Assembly: GCA_031841125.1 (NCBI GenBank) | Contig: CM063110.1 | Location: forward strand, 22,315,626-22,379,625 | Length of the DNA stretch: 64,000 bases | Source: Acanthococcus lagerstroemiae | Taxonomy: Eukaryota; Arthropoda; Insecta; Hemiptera; Eriococcidae | Direction of reading: 5' to 3' | Shown: one piece after another, positions 14,041-23,939 of the stretch | Position numbering within the stretch: position 1 is the first letter of the stretch | Layout of the letters: the number at the start of each line of letters is the position of its first letter | Made by a program: the position numbers and the translations under genes | Notes under the pieces: generated by a model | The model's input: the letters and a program-made list of their open reading frames with translations, nothing else | Told to the model about the DNA's origin: nothing | Database searches by the model: none

Positions 14041-14109
14041 TTTGATAATTTCGGTTTATTGGGACAAAATGGCTCCGCACAGTGTGTCCCAATTAAGCGG
14101 AATCGACTG

Positions 14110-15120
14110 TATTATCAATCTTTACCACTTCTTAGGGATAATACAATGTACATTACATGTACATAAAAGTACAAAAATGAAAAATGGACATTAGAGATCA
14201 TAGAGTACGTTACATTCCAGTTTTCTTGGGCATGCTTCCGCGATATAAGAACGAAATACAATTTCAGGTTATACAAGTAAAATATCCAGAATAAGATTAC
14301 ACAAATTTTCCTCAACTCCGAACTTGCAGCACAATACTAATTCTGATTCGCTCTTGAAAAAAACGTTCATTTTCCCAACAAATTTCCCAGAAAAACCGAT
14401 ACAAATGAATTTTAAAAACGGCAATAGACTAGACTCAGTAATTTTCAGCTTTTGTTCACAGAACGATTAAAAAAACTAAGTTCCATAATGAACAAGTGAA
14501 TGACTAAAAATTATAAAAATGTAGCTCACGCTAGATATTAAAGGGGAAAATTGAAATAACGACCTTCAACTGAAATAAGCAGAAGATTATACAGTATTTT
14601 ATAAGTGGCAAGTATTAATTTGGTTTCATTTCTTCAAGGTTGTTCAACGATTCAAATAATCTAAAAATCTAATGCAGATCATAAAAATACTTCATACACA
14701 AGGTATTACAGAAGAAAAAAAAAAAAAAAAAAAAAAAAAAAACTGAAATCACAACCTCTCGATGAAGTAAACACTGAGGGATATACAATCTTATTAGCAT
14801 TCTCTTCGCGTTTTTAACGTTAGTCAGACTCAATTAACAGATTTCAGCATTGAAACATTTTCTCACGAGAGAATATTTATCAGATTTTGTTTTAGTTCCA
14901 CCACATTGCAAACGAACAATATGATGCTATCTTTCGTTTAGGCTTCTCGTGGGTATTTCTGCCCTAGGATACCTTCACATTCAAACAGTTCTTAGCATAA
15001 ATATTCTAAAAACTTCATTGGTATTAACAGTTTCAGAAAACAGATCATCAATATTCTCTCTTAGAACTACAATAGTAAAGCCTCAATGCAGAACTTTAAA
15101 AAAGAAGTTAATACATAATG
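14110..15120. other. No gene; poly-A tract
   Basis: This is the downstream flank of the Artemis-like gene. It has a 28-base A run at 14,715-14,742. The run is on the plus strand, so it is not a retrocopy tail for the minus-strand nuclease gene. Nothing else was recognised. Confidence 0.5.
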
Positions 15121-15122
15121 TT

Positions 15123-16313
15123 TTACAAATTAAATTTTTTTCTAGCATTAAGCCTCAGGAGCTTAGCTTCCTCACGACATTGCTCTGAGTTAGATGGTTT
15201 CACAGTCAGCCCAAGCTGTATTTTAGAGCTTTCGGTGGTGTCATTACTTTTCAGAAGGCTAACAATGTTTTGGGTCGTGTTTCCATCTGCTTTCACCGAA
15301 GGATATACGATCTTTGGTCTTAAGACTTCATATATTTCTTTGAGCTCAGATAGTGAATTATGGCACGAATACATTACTCGAGTAACATTTTTCACTGAAC
15401 TATCAATGGGAACTTGGTATTTATCATAAATTCGAAAGTTAGGAAAGTGACCCTTGATAAAACCATACGCACAAGGTCTAATTATTCTAATATTTTCATC
15501 AGCCCGAATTGGGCATGTCTGTCTTGGGCACGCATGTACCACCCAATCTTCAGCAGTACAGTGGTTGAGAGAGGCAACACAACCACTCATCTCCTCAACA
15601 TTTCGGTAATATTGGAAATCATTATCATGCATGACCACAGGTTTTCTCAGTTTTCTGTAAAAGCTCATGTAGAGGGTTTCGTAACCAAAGTTACTTGGCG
15701 GGCTCAAAGCTACTTTACAGTTCAACGAAATGAATTTTTCTGCCAATTCCAAAATCACATTCTGGCTGTCTTCTCTTGAAGGAATCACATTAAATTTTGA
15801 GGGCACAGCCCACGTTGTATCGAGGTAGAGATCATCAATCTCGATAATAGAGCCGTCAGCGTTATTTAAACCGCCACGAATTTTCTTTAAGTCATTCGCT
15901 GTAATTCGAATATCCCCGGAGTACAGTATTCGCTTACCCTGATATTCGATCAGAAACATCACAGAACCAGGACAGTGTCCCGCCGAAAGACACGTGATGA
16001 CGACATCACTTTCCAAGTGTTCGTGTACTACTACGAACGGTTTATAAATATCTAGCGGCTTAATCTTATCGCGATCTACTCGATTTCTATAATTTTTACT
16101 GAGGAAATGGGCGGTTACTGTTGAACAATAAATGAACTTATCTTCCGATTGATTGATTAAGTTAGCAAAGTCCGGAGCAAATAATCCATCCATGTGGTCA
16201 CTATGATGATGACTGAGGAGGAAAACCTCACAACCGTAGGTATGCGGTCCGAAATGATCGATGGCAATGAACTGTAACGGACGGTCCACCAGTAAACCTT
16301 TGAATGTACTCAT
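15123..16313 (-). CDS. DCLRE1C: Artemis-like metallo-beta-lactamase/beta-CASP nuclease
   Basis: A 396-aa intact ORF in the SNM1/Pso2 family of DNA repair nucleases. The N-terminal MSTFKG-...-IDHF and the end of motif 2, LSHHHSDHMDGL (HxHxDH), match Artemis more closely than SNM1A or Apollo. Motif 3 is GHCPGSVMFL and motif 4 is YSGDIR. Beta-CASP motif A is LDTTW, followed by an Artemis-like IPSRED. Further on come VHACP and the YSCHNSLSEL segment holding the motif-C position, then YPSV..GNTTQ. All expected metal ligands are present. Family knowledge: Artemis opens DNA hairpins and trims ends in non-homologous end joining in the nucleus. This protein ends just after the catalytic core, without the long regulatory tail of vertebrate Artemis that binds DNA-PKcs and ligase IV. 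I chose the ATG at 16,313 because it matches the family N-terminus. The core is in one exon. No neighbouring gene looks functionally linked. Confidence 0.9.
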   Translation of the reverse strand: MSTFKGLLVDRPLQFIAIDHFGPHTYGCEVFLLSHHHSDHMDGLFAPDFANLINQSEDKFIYCSTVTAHFLSKNYRNRVDRDKIKPLDIYKPFVVVHEHLESDVVITCLSAGHCPGSVMFLIEYQGKRILYSGDIRITANDLKKIRGGLNNADGSIIEIDDLYLDTTWAVPSKFNVIPSREDSQNVILELAEKFISLNCKVALSPPSNFGYETLYMSFYRKLRKPVVMHDNDFQYYRNVEEMSGCVASLNHCTAEDWVVHACPRQTCPIRADENIRIIRPCAYGFIKGHFPNFRIYDKYQVPIDSSVKNVTRVMYSCHNSLSELKEIYEVLRPKIVYPSVKADGNTTQNIVSLLKSNDTTESSKIQLGLTVKPSNSEQCREEAKLLRLNARKKFNL

Positions 16314-16398
16314 GTCTTTCAGCAAACCTAGGGAGTTCGAAATTTAGATCACTGATTCAAAATTTCTGCTATTACTGACTTCAGGTTTAATATACTAC

Positions 16399-16461
16399 CG
16401 ATGTAGTGCCAGGGCAGGTACAAACGAATAATCCAGATTCTCAAGTAATTTCTCACTGCAT
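16399..16461 (-). other. Candidate upstream (leader) exon of the Artemis-like gene
   Basis: A 63-nt segment preceded by TTTCAG and followed by GTAGTA, just upstream of the nuclease ORF. A matching CTAG acceptor lies at about 16,328, and a GTAAGT donor at about 16,804 could belong to an earlier exon. It could be a 5' UTR exon or, in one phase, extend the frame N-terminally. This is inference from splice signals alone. Confidence 0.35.
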
Positions 16462-16469
16462 CTGAAATG

Positions 16470-17530
16470 AAGAAAATTACAAACGTGAATAATTATTTGT
16501 TGACGATGTATAAAATTACCAATTTACTGGCGGCGAAGTGTGATGAATATATGTAAGTTACATTAGGCAAAAATTGTATATGTCACCGAAGAAATGCCAG
16601 TCAACACCAACTTGAATTCTCAGTATTCGCAGTATGTTAGAACCCCATGTTCGAACAGAATAATTTACGCAAGTAGGGAACGAATGCAGAAATATACTGA
16701 CCACTTTCACCATCGCCAAACTGCGTAGTACTAGTACGTTGTAGCGTGAATAAAATGATTACTGAATGAAATAACAATGAGTTTGCAACTGGTAAAAATA
16801 CTTACTTTCGTGATGAAATGTTTTGTCACAGGATACACAAATTATTTGTTGTACATAAGCGCACAAGCTTTTAAATAATAACTTAGCAGATCGAGTCACA
16901 TCTAAGTTGGTAAATTTATAAGACCAGCTTTGTTTTGTTTAAAACGGAATATTATAGAGCATGCACAGTACGAACTCGTACCGTGAACAAACTATTCAGA
17001 TAATTCCGCCCGGGAAATATAATTTCTTGTTTATCAGATGAATGTTATCAAAAATCAAATAATAAATTAATTTTGTTTTGATTTTTAGGGTTCTTACCGT
17101 TTTTACCTGTGGTTTTCACAGAACACATACCATGGACGTAGTGTGATGTGGAATGTGGAGTGAAATACATAATATAGACGGCGCTCGTGTCTTGACGCTA
17201 CGTACTTATGTCTTGCTTACATGTTACATTAGGTACGGTAAATGGTTGCATACTCGAATCGTCTAATGACTGGCAGAAGACGTTTAGCGTACCATCTACC
17301 ATTTAAATGTATGGCGTTACTTTCAGTATTCTTCTCATACCTTCAAAAAATTTTACTCTACCTATAATGAATAATTTCTTTCTCTTGATACTTCATTCCG
17401 AAGAAAAAAAGGTTATAGAATACAAAATAAATGAATAAAATATCAATTTTTATTCAAGACTTAGGATACATGGAACGATGGAACACAGTGACACAGTCAG
17501 AACACATCAGAGATGAGGGGATACACAAAA
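16470..17530. other. Upstream flank of the Artemis-like gene; nothing else seen
   Basis: AT-rich sequence with no coding frame. It probably contains the promoter of the minus-strand nuclease gene, but I could not pinpoint an element. Confidence 0.45.
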
Positions 17531-17970
17531 ACAGGGGCGAAACTATAGGGCCAAATAATTTGGCAGTCGGCAAATTTTGAAACAGTTCATTTGAACTTTT
17601 CATTTTTTGTGAATGTTTATTTATTATTGTTATTTTTTCAATTAGAAAATATTTCGATTAAAACATCGGCAAATTTTCAATTTTTAAAAGATTTTATTGA
17701 CGAATTTTTAGTTAAAAAAAAATTGTCGGCAAATTTTTCTTCTTCACCTACCCAAACTGAAAGTCAAGTTTCGTTTCTGAAATTGGAGTACTCTGGACTC
17801 CTGTCAGAGACTAGTCAGTCAAAAGCCAAAAGTTTTAAGCTGAGTATCGAACGTTATCTGAAAGGTTGAAACAAAGCTGAGATGTGGAAGACATTTCGAA
17901 AATCTGAAAGTTGGTAGCAAACGTTGAATTTCAAATTTCAATGACTATTCTGTTTTTGTTTAACCAAGAG
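17530..17970 (-). repeat. Dispersed repeat family 'TTTGCCGAC', copy 2 (inverted)
   Basis: Reverse complement of 9,830-10,440. It shares 'ggggcgaaactatagg', the 'gtcggcaaattttgaaac' stretch and 'cgaaatgtcttccacat'. The open frame at 17,591-17,869 is an accident of the repeat and is not conserved in copy 1. Confidence 0.65.
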
Positions 17971-18369
17971 CCTAAAACTTGAGAAAGTTGAACATTCTAT
18001 TAAAATCTAAAAGTTGTAAGTAAAAGACTTATTTTCCAATATCACAAGCTGAATCCGATAGCAAATGTCCTATTATTTAATTTACGTGCTTTGGTCCTGG
18101 TAAATATAGGAGGGAAATTTAGTCTGGAACAAAAGTCAAATCTCAATGTGTTTTGAAGGGAGCTTGTGGCACGGATTCTCCTAAATCCGATCGACCTGTA
18201 GGTTTTTTTTTTTTTAAATTGATTTCATTGGAACCAATTTAGGAAACGAATCAGAGGAAATTCAGAAGAAAAAAATCACCAAGAGTAAATAACAACCACC
18301 TTAATGTGTTTGTGTGTTCCTCTAAAGTATTCCTAATATCCTTCCAGCTTACCTTCCCAGATAGGGTAT

Positions 18370-19329
18370 TTTTTTAATTTGTTTTTTTTAAATGTGTGGA
18401 GGGACGTATGGCGATGCACGCATGCCAAAGTGGCCCCTATGACACCGCATCCCCGGCCACAGGAACTACCCTTTCGAGCATCGCGTCAGTGACCGGAGGG
18501 ACGCCTTGGGGCCGGGCCCGAGCCCCCATTTCTACGTGCCGGAACGGTGCGCGCGTCGTACCAGGGCCACCATGGGGTTCCCTATTGACCGAGGTCCGCA
18601 CTCCCAGAGCGCTCGCCTGGAAATTTCAGGTCCCCCACGGCCGGACGCGCTGCCTCTCTTCACTCACCCCTCACCTCCTCGTCCTGGTCCGTGTGTCGAC
18701 GCAGGCAGGTGGTGACGACGGGTGAGCCCTGCCGGTGGGTCCGCAGTGCAGCTGCAGCAGCTCTTCTCTAGGATGGTACAGAGTTCTCCTCCTGTTCGAT
18801 GGTGTGGGCCGAGCTTGGTGAATCGCCGGCCCTCTGTCTCGACCACTCCGTCTGCATCTTCTTCATGATGGCCGAGACAAAGGCCGACACCCGGTTCCAA
18901 CTGCTTCCGTTTTTCATTATCTCCGGAACCAGGGTGTCCGGCGCGAGACGGCTGATCACGCCGACGTCGTCGTCTTCTTCTTCATCGTCGCCGCCGGGAT
19001 CGATCGCTGTTATGGCCGTCCCGCGCCTCTCCTGCTCCCAGGCCTCACACTCGAACAGGGTGTGCCAAGGTGTGTCCTCCGCCCCTCGATCACAGTGCGC
19101 GCACACAGGGCTCGGTGCTATCGACATCCGATGTAGGTACGTGCCGAAGCACCCGTGGCCGCTCAATACTTGAGTAAGGTGGAAGTTAAGCACTCCATGC
19201 GTTCTTCCTACCCATCCGTCGAGGTCGCGTATCAGCGCTCGGGTCCACTCGCCCTTGGTCGAATGGGCGAGCGCGTCCTTCCACTTCCGAAGCATGTCCT
19301 GCTGGATGACTCGCTTGACCCGACCCCAA
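18370..19329 (-). mobile_element. 5'-truncated R1-clade-like non-LTR insertion
   Basis: A markedly GC-rich block in AT-rich DNA. A 9-bp direct repeat ATAGGGTAT flanks it (18,361-18,369 and 19,330-19,338). Immediately inside the left copy is a T-rich run, which is the poly-A tail seen on the opposite strand. Together these are the signature of target-primed reverse transcription with 5' truncation. The insert keeps the end of ORF2 and a 3' UTR of about 400 bp. GC content and an open reading frame suggest a fairly recent insertion, possibly from a GC-rich active family. Confidence 0.85.
18768..19329 (-). CDS. Retrotransposon ORF2 C-terminal fragment (zinc knuckle)
   Basis: An open frame entering from the 5' truncation and running to a stop at 18,768. 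It contains WTRALIRDLDGWVGRTHG, then FHLTQVLSGHGCF, and a CCHC-like cluster CAHCDRGAEDTPWHTLFEC. That is the arrangement at the end of R1/LOA-type ORF2 proteins, after the RT and thumb domains. An acidic run (DDEEEDDD) and an EQEE-containing tail follow. Endonuclease and RT domains are absent because of truncation. Its first residues may partly derive from flanking DNA. Confidence 0.8.
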
Positions 19330-19439
19330 ATAGGGTATGCTCATGTGCGTAAATGTGAATGTTTGAGGGATAAGGTTTCAAGCTGCATTTGCTGGGACAA
19401 AACTATGGGGTGGGGGGAGGAAGGTGAAACACCTCCAAT

Positions 19440-20030
19440 AATTTGACCGTCGGCAAAGTTTGAAACCGTTCATTTGAATTTTTTATTTTTTAAGGTATAA
19501 TGTTTTAATAAAGCCAGAAAAAGTCTTGAACGAATTCGGAAGATCCTTGAAGTCTCAGAGAAGTCGGAAGAAGTCCTAAGAGTTTTGCATAAGTTGGAGG
19601 AAGAGGTCTTGATGGGACAAAAGAGTCTTATTATTGTAGTATTAAATGAATCCAGGAAACCCCTTGCATGGTGTAGGTTTGCACAAGGGTCGAGAAAGGA
19701 GAATGTCTCAAGTGGCTTACTATGAAAAAGGCGTTTGAAAAATAAGGTAAAAAGAGGAACGAAGAAAGGAAGAAAAATGAAGAGTAGAAAGGAGGCAGAC
19801 TTTTTTGAGGGTACAAGGACGTTCTCAAAAATTAGTCCCAGGGTACATATTTTGCTTTTGTTTTATTTTTATTTTTTTCAATTAAGAAATATTTTGATCG
19901 AAAAATCGGCCAATTTTCAAATGTTTAAAAAGTCTTGTCGGCGAATTTTTAGTTTTCAAAAAATATTTATCGGCAAATTTTTCGTCTACCCCTCCCCCCC
20001 AAACTGAAAGTCAAATCTTGCCTCTGCACA
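19440..20030. repeat. Fragments of the 'TTTGCCGAC' repeat and low-complexity 'GAAGTC' DNA
   Basis: 19,441-19,500 and 19,850-20,030 match parts of the repeat at 9.8-10.4 kb. Between them, 19,505-19,620 is loosely repetitive, with recurring GTC(T/C)(T/A)GA-type phrases, as is 2,630-2,740. No gene was recognised. Confidence 0.5.
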
Positions 20031-20039
20031 AAAAACAAC

Positions 20040-21510
20040 TCAATAATAAAATAATCAATCATTGTTTTTCCATCGTACCAAACTGTACAGCCTTATTTTT
20101 AGATATAACAAGGTGGCTACAGGTTTGGAAAATTTGGAAAGTTTGGAAAAAGTCGGGAATTTGAAAAGTAGGTCAGCAAGTTTGGAAAGAGCCAGGAAAT
20201 TCACCAATATTTTGAAGAAGTTTGGAATTTTTTTCGTCGTTTAATTTTACTAAACACTCGAAAAAATATAATTCATAACTTAGTTCAACGCTTTGTTTGT
20301 TTATATTATGTATGTATATCTGTGAACACCTTCCTAATGCTTTCACCCAAAAATCAACTTCAAATTTCAGTTCATTTTAACCATAGCGTCTAGTAGTATA
20401 AACATAAATATATACTGTCTGCACTATAAAGGTTTAAAGAAGAGAAAAAAAGTTTGGAAAAAGTCAAGAATAATTTATATTTTTCCATTGTAGACACCTT
20501 GTATGAACCAGTAATACGGTTGATGAGGACCAATTTATGACAATTAAGGGGTTCAGGTTCATTACTTTCGCACATGTAATTTTTAAATGCCAAATCATAC
20601 TCGATGATTTGTTGTTGAACCAACAATATAATTTTCGAACACTTTATAGAGTTTAAATTATCTGAATGCAGAAGAGTGTAATGCTCACATAATAATATTG
20701 AAAACCTCGTCTGACGCAAAAATCAGACCGCCTCTACTTTTGAACTGTACAAACCGTTTATGAGTGTACTTACTGCTGCAGTAATTATGATCGTTTGTAG
20801 TAAAAAGCGCCGCCTTACAGCTGCTAAAGTCGAGTTCTTTATTTAACTTGCGAACTACAAATCCGCTAATGTAATACAAAAATACAATAAATAGTCTTTC
20901 AGTTTTTCATCTGTTTTTTCGTTACCAAATAAATTTTGCAATAACTCGTCCTCTGGCTGTTGGTGAGTTGCGGCCCGCTTAGTTTATTAGATCCTTGATT
21001 TTACTCGTCATTTTCGTACTTCTACAGTTATAATATCCTTGCACGCACTTTTGCTCACCATCACGTTCGTTCAACTCAATCTAATCTCTCTTCGATTATA
21101 ATGTTTGTTGATTCATGCACACTTCGTCATGGTAAAACAGTTTATTTATTTCACACTCTGCCTTGTTTACACTTGATCACAATCAGACATACATACAGAC
21201 AGATACTTACATAAAATGCAGAAGTAAGGCACATTGCAGAGGCAGAAAGAAAATTTGCGACAAAGAAGCGTTCATACGGGAGCAGATGACCAAACTGGAG
21301 CAACGACAACTGACTCAATTCGAGTTTGTAAAAATATTATGTTTCAAGTTTTTACCGAAGCCTTAATTAAATTACAGAACTACTTATTTCTTTAGATAAT
21401 AATTTTATGTTTATGATGAAATATTTCACACATTTTGGGAGACTACTCAGTCAACCTCCTCGTGGTGTCTCCTGGGTCACGCTAATAGACTGAATTCAGC
21501 TTGTGCTTGT
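20040..21510. other. No gene; 'TTTGGAAA' low-complexity stretch
   Basis: 20,115-20,230 and 20,445-20,470 carry many 'tttggaaa(a)' phrases. The remainder has only short unsupported frames. Confidence 0.5.
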
Positions 21511-21518
21511 GAGGGTTG

Positions 21519-21610
21519 GCCGCAATTAACTGGGCCGCAATTCACCCATGGGGAAAGAAAAACTGGGCCGCAACTCACCCCTATTTCTAGCGTCTGGCCG
21601 CAACTTACCG
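21519..21610 (+). repeat. Four iterated 'GGCCGCAA(C/T)T' motifs
   Basis: The phrase 'tggccgcaattaactg' and close relatives occur four times (about 21,519, 21,533, 21,565 and 21,596), each followed by TAAC, CACC or TACC-type sequence. The GC-rich core stands out from the local AT-rich background. It could be a small tandem duplication inside a decayed element or a binding-site cluster. Confidence 0.6.
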
Positions 21611-21808
21611 ACACCGCGTCCTCTTCACTTCCGAGAAGTAGTTCTTTTGAGGTCTGAATCTCATCGCGCCTTTTGGAACTACAAAAATTATTATGAACGA
21701 TCATTTGTTCTTGGGATACAGCAAAGAGCAAGCAGTTACCTAAATGCGATGGCGAAATATCATTTTTGAGTAAAATTGTTTTCATAGCAAAATAAAATTG
21801 ATATGTGC

Positions 21809-22216
21809 TCAGATTATATTATTATTGCGACTGAATCTGAGTCGTAAAATACTAAAAAATATCTCCAATTTATCCTGGGAGAAGTTATACGTTAATACAT
21901 ACTTATAAATCGGAAGTTGAAGTAACTTTACTGATATTGCTAGGACAGATTTTATGGTGTAATACAGAACGTGATGAAATTTTTTTGCCGAGTTAAATAC
22001 AGGGGGGATTCCAGATTTACATTTCAACTGTAAAAGATAAGTGATCCATTTTGACAACTCCACCTCTTGAAAAAAGTTTAAATTCTTCAAAGTAATCGGT
22101 TTTTTGTATCCTTTGCCAAACGGACTTCTACAACTGAGAAAATCAAAAATGCGATCGATCACTCGCAAAACTGTAACAGTGGCTTTGGAACCTTTGAAGT
22201 CTGGTAATCCATTCAC
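21809..22216 (-). pseudogene. P-element (THAP9-like) transposase fragment
   Basis: An uninterrupted 135-aa frame matching the C-terminal half of P-type transposases. It has 'NGLPDFKGSKATVTVLRVID' and 'DFLSCRSPFGKG', then 'LSKWITYLLQLK', and 'TYNFSQDKLEIFFSILRLR' followed by NNN. The SQD-(H/K)LE-FFS-R-NNN string is highly characteristic of this family. The THAP DNA-binding domain, GTP-binding region and N-terminal catalytic residues are missing, so it is a partial copy. The open frame may mean recent decay or retention as a domesticated exon. No terminal repeats were identified. Confidence 0.8.
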
Positions 22217-22439
22217 TCAGCTCAAAGTTATAATGAAAATAAATAGGAATTAATTAAAATGATTAAAATCGCGAGTTATCTCTTATCTCTGTTACCGTGC
22301 ATACACCGGCATGCACTTGTCTTGTAGCGGTGTTTTGCCAGTCATTCCACTCACACACGTCCACGTACACACTCACACTACAACATGCGCTCGGCACACG
22401 CGTAACGCGAAGTGCGGTATCTAGCTACGTACATGTCAA

Positions 22440-23270
22440 TAAGGCTCTATAGTTTCACACGGGCATAATGGACCGCCATTTTGATTCCCAACTAGTCTGA
22501 ACATCACAAATGGATGCGAGCGCGTCTTTAGAATGCTCGAACTAACTTGGGAATCAAAATGGCGGTCCAGTATAGGCAATAAAACCTGCACTAGAAAGTA
22601 GAGAGCGCTACAAAATCACCTGTGGGGGGGGGGGTTGAAACTGAAAGGGTGATCATGGATAATTATTTCAAGTGGAAATACTGCTATTCGTAGGAAGAGA
22701 AAAAACGGCCCAGACTTATTCCCTCCACTTGCGTTGACTATAATTCTATTGGTTAATAACAATATAATAAAATTTTTATTTATTTTTAAATCAATTTCTA
22801 ATTGATTTAAAGACGTTTAGTTTGCTGTAATCTTATAGGCACTAGAACTTGGAGTTCTCAAAGTTGGTAGCCCTGCGTATTGAAAAGGATATGTGCAATT
22901 TTCCGTAAGATTACAGCAAACCTTAAACGTCTTTAAAACAATTAGAAATTGATTTTAAAAAAAATCTCGTCCTACATTTTATTGTATTGTTACTAAACAA
23001 TAGAATTACAGTCAACACAAGTGGGTGGAAGGTGGAATAATTTTAGGCCATTTTTACCTTCCTAAGGATAGCAGTATTTCCACTAAAAATTATCCACGAT
23101 CATCCCATCAACCTTTCAGCTTCACCCGTGCAGGTGATTTTGTAGCGCTCTCTAGTGCAGATTTTAGCACCTATGAAAAATTGTACGTGATCACCTTTTC
23201 AGTACGTAGGGCTACCAACTTTGGGAACTCCAAGTTTTAGTGCCTATACCTGTGTGAAAACTACAAGTAC
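22440..23270. mobile_element. Foldback/MITE with nested inverted arms
   Basis: Ordered inverted matches: the outer 'tagtttcacacggg' at 22,449 pairs with 'cctgtgtgaaaacta' near 23,260. 'agagcgctacaaaatcacctg' (22,602) pairs with 'caggtgattttgtagcgctc' (23,131). 'atttctaattgatttaaaga' (22,794) pairs with the stretch near 22,930. The block starting 'ggcactagaacttggagttc' (22,838) pairs with the one ending near 23,245. No coding capacity. The arms are diverged by indels. It encloses a second hairpin near its left end. Confidence 0.75.
22470..22568. mobile_element. Short element with perfect 22-bp inverted repeats
   Basis: 22,470-22,491 and 22,547-22,568 are perfect reverse complements (core CCGCCATTTTGATTCCCAA) around a 55-bp spacer. 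It sits inside the left arm of the larger foldback at 22,440-23,270. A similar GCCA(T)CTTGATTCC phrase begins the hairpin at 30.34 kb, hinting at a related family. Confidence 0.8.
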
Positions 23271-23700
23271 CTTAATATCAGGAGGTTGAGGATTGAGTGA
23301 TCAAAAAATCAGTATCTATTTTGTCTTGTTTTGAAAATTCTTCTACTTGTTGATTTGATTTGATGACTGTTTTAATTTATAGTCAACGTTAAGAAAAAAT
23401 TACTTCAGTGAGCATTTATCCTCGAATAACTTTAATATTGTTCAAAATTCAAAATATCGAATCATCCTCTGTGCATTTCTTATGGGTCACTTTACGTTCT
23501 CATTGACACTTGCTATTTTTTAAGTATACTTAATTATGACATTTTAGTTTTATAATGCAGTATTTATGATAGAATGTCAGTCTTGAAAGAGTATCGTTAA
23601 ATCTTAGAAGAAAGTCATTTACCACGAAATTACTGTCATCAAATTTTTGTATCAGATAGGTGGATAGAAATCAGTAAAATGTGTAAGTAATCTGCAATAC

Positions 23701-23916
23701 GGGTCTGATTGGCCGAGTGGATAGCGCGTTAGTCTCAGAATCCGGAGGTACCGGGCTTGAGCCCACGCAGCAACTCGCTACATTTCGACCTAAAAGCCGG
23801 GTTTTCGGTAAGACGAGAAGAAAGCTAAGACAGCCCTAATAGCCTTCCCGACGTCTCTAAAGTAAAGCTTGAAAGGGGGATTCCAGGTCTCCGGTTGAGA
23901 GCAAAAATGAAAGCAG
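23701..23916 (+). mobile_element. tRNA-derived SINE with 16-bp target-site duplication
   Basis: The head (23,702-23,775) looks like a class II tRNA, with an A-box-like TGGCCGAGTGG and a B-box-like GGGCTTGAGCCC, so it has an internal RNA polymerase III promoter. The body has no tRNA similarity, and the tail is A-rich. A perfect 16-bp direct repeat AAGTAATCTGCAATAC flanks it (23,685-23,700 and 23,917-23,932), which fixes both ends and shows LINE-dependent insertion. The lack of any mismatch in the duplication argues for a young insertion. It is not a functional tRNA. Confidence 0.9.
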
Positions 23917-23939
23917 AAGTAATCTGCAATACTCACTTT

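Larger units (their letters stand above)
13402..14109 (+). mobile_element. Tigger (pogo/Tc1-mariner) internal-deletion element
   Basis: A 708-bp element bounded by perfect 23-bp terminal inverted repeats beginning CAGTCGATTCCGCTTAATTG, flanked on both sides by the dinucleotide TA (13,400-13,401 and 14,110-14,111), the target duplication expected of Tc1/mariner-class elements. Parts of the TIR sequence recur subterminally ('ttccgcttattagggaca' near 13,527). It keeps only the two ends of the transposase gene. It lacks the DDE domain and so would depend on an autonomous partner. Confidence 0.92.

Noticed and set aside
14715..14742. Poly-A tail marking the Artemis-like gene as a retrocopy
   Set aside because: The run is A on the plus strand, but a minus-strand retrocopy would leave T on the plus strand. 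Candidate upstream exons also argue against it.
18396..19173. Plus-strand ORFs in the GC-rich block
   Set aside because: Antisense shadows of the R1-like ORF2 and its 3' UTR; GC-rich DNA lowers stop frequency.
23701..23775. Functional tRNA gene
   Set aside because: It has A- and B-box-like sequences but imperfect stems, and it is the head of a 216-bp SINE with a target duplication.
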